From the NCBI GenBank assembly GCA_032164245.1, contig JAVMKO010000003.1, positions 12,720,651-12,784,650 of the forward strand: a stretch of DNA of 64,000 nt, given 5' to 3'. This document shows, piece after piece, positions 59,678-64,000 of this stretch; the stretch's first letter is position 1; each line of letters opens with the position of its first letter. Made by a program: the position numbers and the translations under genes. The notes below the pieces were generated by a model. The model made no database searches. It worked only from the letters and a program-made list of their open reading frames with translations, and was not told the DNA's origin. Source of the DNA: Sternotherus odoratus. Lineage: Eukaryota; Chordata; Testudines; Kinosternidae.

Positions 59678-60240
59678 CTTTTTGTACTATAAGGCCCAGG
59701 ATTCCTCACGTCCTGTTGCAGGCAAGAACTATTGTTTTAATGGGAGTTTTGCCTATATAGAGACTATAGTGGTTGGGCCAATGTTTAGCAAGTAGTAACA
59801 GAAACCTCAGAAAAACACAGAGGAGAAGGGGAAATTGCATTCCCTGGTGAGAGAAGCAGTTAATGGACTTTCAGAACCAGGGAACAGATGGCTTTTTGTG
59901 GGGTAAGTGGAATTTCCCAGGTTCCCCGGAACATAAATCAGTGCAGGAAGGGAAGACAGACTTATGGAACAGAGAATGAGTTCCTTGTAGAAAGCCTTCT
60001 AGAGAAATATGCGAACACATGCTCATCAGTAACTCTCATTGCAGTGCGACACTAAAACCTAGAGCAAGCCAACCATGAACACAAATGTGCAAGTGTATCA
60101 CAGTTCCAGAGGTAAACCACTTGGACATCTTTAAACAGAATCCTAAAGTGGACATAACAAACATTCCCCATTACCATTTCATTTATATACTGCCCAGGCA
60201 GATCCCATATATTCAGGAATACATCACTCACTGATGAGAC
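59678..60240. other. Intergenic, no recognised feature
   Basis: No gene or nameable repeat. Confidence 0.4.
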
Positions 60241-60430
60241 AAGGCGGATGAGGTAATACATTTTATTGGACCAACTTCTGTTGGTGAGAGAGACAGGCTC
60301 TCATGTTTACACAGAGCTCTTAAGCTTGTCACTCTCACCAACAGAAGCTGGTCCAATAAAAGATATTACCTCATCCACCTTGACTCTCTAATATCCTGGG
60401 ACCAACACAGCTACAACACTCTATATCACT
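60241..60430 (+). repeat. Fold-back repeat, 54-bp arms
   Basis: Arms 60241-60294 and 60328-60381 are inverted copies matching at about 49 of 54 positions, with a 33-bp spacer. The arms contain TATTGGACCAACTTCTGTTG and its complement. The segment continues with CCTGGGACCAACACAGCTAC, the turtle-repeat style tail. Confidence 0.8.
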
Positions 60431-61577
60431 CACTGACCTGAAGCGAGGTTGCATTTAAGAGCGTATAAAACAAGCCCTTTTCAAACACTATTTGAGATGG
60501 GAGACATACATGGCATAAGTGGGGACCAAATTTGGCCTTACTAGTTAACTTAAAAACTGTCCAAGTCTCTTTTCGTTCTTTCTCTTGAACTTCTACGCTG
60601 TATAGTTTACAAAGCAGGGAAGGTCATATTGTAATACTTTATGGCATAATTCTAGTGTCATGCAGTAAGTCAGATTTACTACTTTCTATTAAATTTCAAC
60701 AGCCATAACAAAGCTTGATGTTGCAGACATTCAATCAGACACACAAATATTTAGTAATAATAATAAACACTCCCCCAAGGGGCTGATCCGGCTCTTTGTA
60801 GCTAGAAGTTCATTCAGTCTCACTCAAACATTATTTTTTGCAGATGGTAAAAAGCACATTCTACTGATCGTTTTACTGACGGAAGCAGAGAACCCCATGT
60901 CCTGTAGCATATTGCAGGGCCCAGCAAATAGGTACCTGTGCACCTAGAACCAAATATAGAAGCCAATACAGTGCATGCTCCAGAACTGATTCAGCCACAG
61001 CATGATCACCTCACTGAGTCTACAGTATGTGATCCGTTGTTACATCTAAAGCTCCTGCCTGTTTAATATTTGGCATTTAATGTTAACACGGAGAATTTAG
61101 GAAGTTAGAGGCTAACGCTGCAGTAATTGCAATTACCATTGTAGTGGTAATGGCCTGGGTTAGTTTTACAAGATCTGTTAATGGAAGGGGAATTCCAGAA
61201 TTCACAGGTTTCAAAATAGATTTATACTAATAACCATCAGTTATGAGGTCCTTGATAACCACATTGGGAAAACGGTCAAATGTCAGTTTTCAAGAAACCA
61301 AGCATTGAGTTTCCAAATGGTCTACACTTATTTCCTCTTCCATATACCCATATATCCAGTACCTGTATCACATGGCAGTATAGCTTTACCATCTGAATTA
61401 ATGATAATGTTTTAACTGTGATATATGGTTACATATTGTATATTCAAGTTGGGAAGTACTTTGGCTGAGATTGAATTAAATATCTACTTCCCAAGTGCAT
61501 AGGTTTACTTTAACCAACCCGCTTAAGAAAGGAAATTCGAAAAATATCATGGCATTTTTACTCTCCTCTACTTTCCT
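60431..61577. other. Intergenic between fold-back repeat and PTCHD4 3' end
   Basis: AT-rich sequence without a nameable repeat. Part of it may still be PTCHD4 3' UTR if a distal polyA site is used. Confidence 0.4.
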
Positions 61578-61996
61578 CCTTTATTTTTTCTTGTTTGAAA
61601 CCCTTGTTGCTCTTTGCTGGGCAAGTTTATCAAACCACTCTAGCGTACATTATTTTCTTCTTTAACTCTTTCCCTCCCCATCTCCCCGACTTCAGTCTCA
61701 CATGGCCAGATTGATCAATTCACATTTAGAGCTAGAGTTTTAAATTCAAGACCACTTGAAGGCCCATAGACTCTTCCTTTATGGAGAATGAGAATTCAAA
61801 GATTTTTTTTTTAGATTATTTTCACTTTTGTTATTTTGTTTAAAAGAGTTCACCTTGATGTGTCATGAAATACCCCTTCTTGGTCTTCCTTTTCCTTGTT
61901 ACACCCGGCCAGCGCAAGCAGCTGAGATCTTTGCTTTACTTTCCCTGCATCTCTGTGCAACGCTTTGTAATATATATCTATCTCTCTATTTTTTTT
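61578..61996 (-). other. PTCHD4: Probable PTCHD4 3' UTR with candidate polyA signal
   Basis: This is the sequence downstream of the PTCHD4 stop. On the minus strand an AATAAA occurs at 61580-61585 (TTTATT on the plus strand), about 415 bases after the stop. No repeat is recognised here. The real 3' end may lie further left. Confidence 0.4.

Positions 61997-64000
<2,004 letters not shown>

Overview
The window is vertebrate nuclear DNA, most likely from a cryptodiran turtle. The main evidence is three copies of a tRNA-derived SINE that resembles the tortoise polIII/SINE, several CR1-clade LINE remnants, and many short inverted-repeat DNA elements. There are no bacterial-type genes, operons or CRISPR arrays. 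Only two protein-coding genes are supported, and both are incomplete because they run off the window.

Left side (1-11,359, + strand): the last three coding exons of a neuropsin (OPN5) gene, at 1798-2132, 8591-8820 and 11296-11359. Splice sites and phases agree. The exons encode TM4 to the C-terminus, including the retinal-binding lysine. Right side (61,997-63,630, - strand): the large terminal coding exon of PTCHD4, a Patched-domain membrane protein. The genes converge tail to tail, 50.6 kb apart. This is the OPN5-PTCHD4 neighbour arrangement known from human chromosome 6p12.3, which supports both calls.

Introns and the intergenic space are mostly transposon debris. CR1-type LINEs lie at 2.74-4.96 kb (-), 17.3-20.1 kb (+, carrying an FADD reverse-transcriptase motif), 33.2-34.7 kb (+), 43.0-44.1 kb (-) and 45.4-46.4 kb (+). 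An L2-like LINE lies at 52.4-53.3 kb. Several hAT-like elements have clear 8-bp target duplications: 3600-3832, 7337-7838, 33757-34664 and 38837-39584. A decayed hAT transposase lies at 27.4-28.65 kb. Nested insertions give a relative order of events. Three fold-back repeats with 43-64 bp near-perfect arms (23.05, 34.94 and 60.24 kb) stand out.

Long AT-rich, repeat-poor stretches (about 12.6-14.7, 36.6-38.2 and 46.5-49.0 kb) hold no recognisable gene. They are the best places to look for conserved regulatory DNA. I did not find a new multi-gene system. The most unusual structures are the GC-rich minisatellite-bearing hAT element, the fold-back family and an inverted duplication inside the hAT transposase relic.
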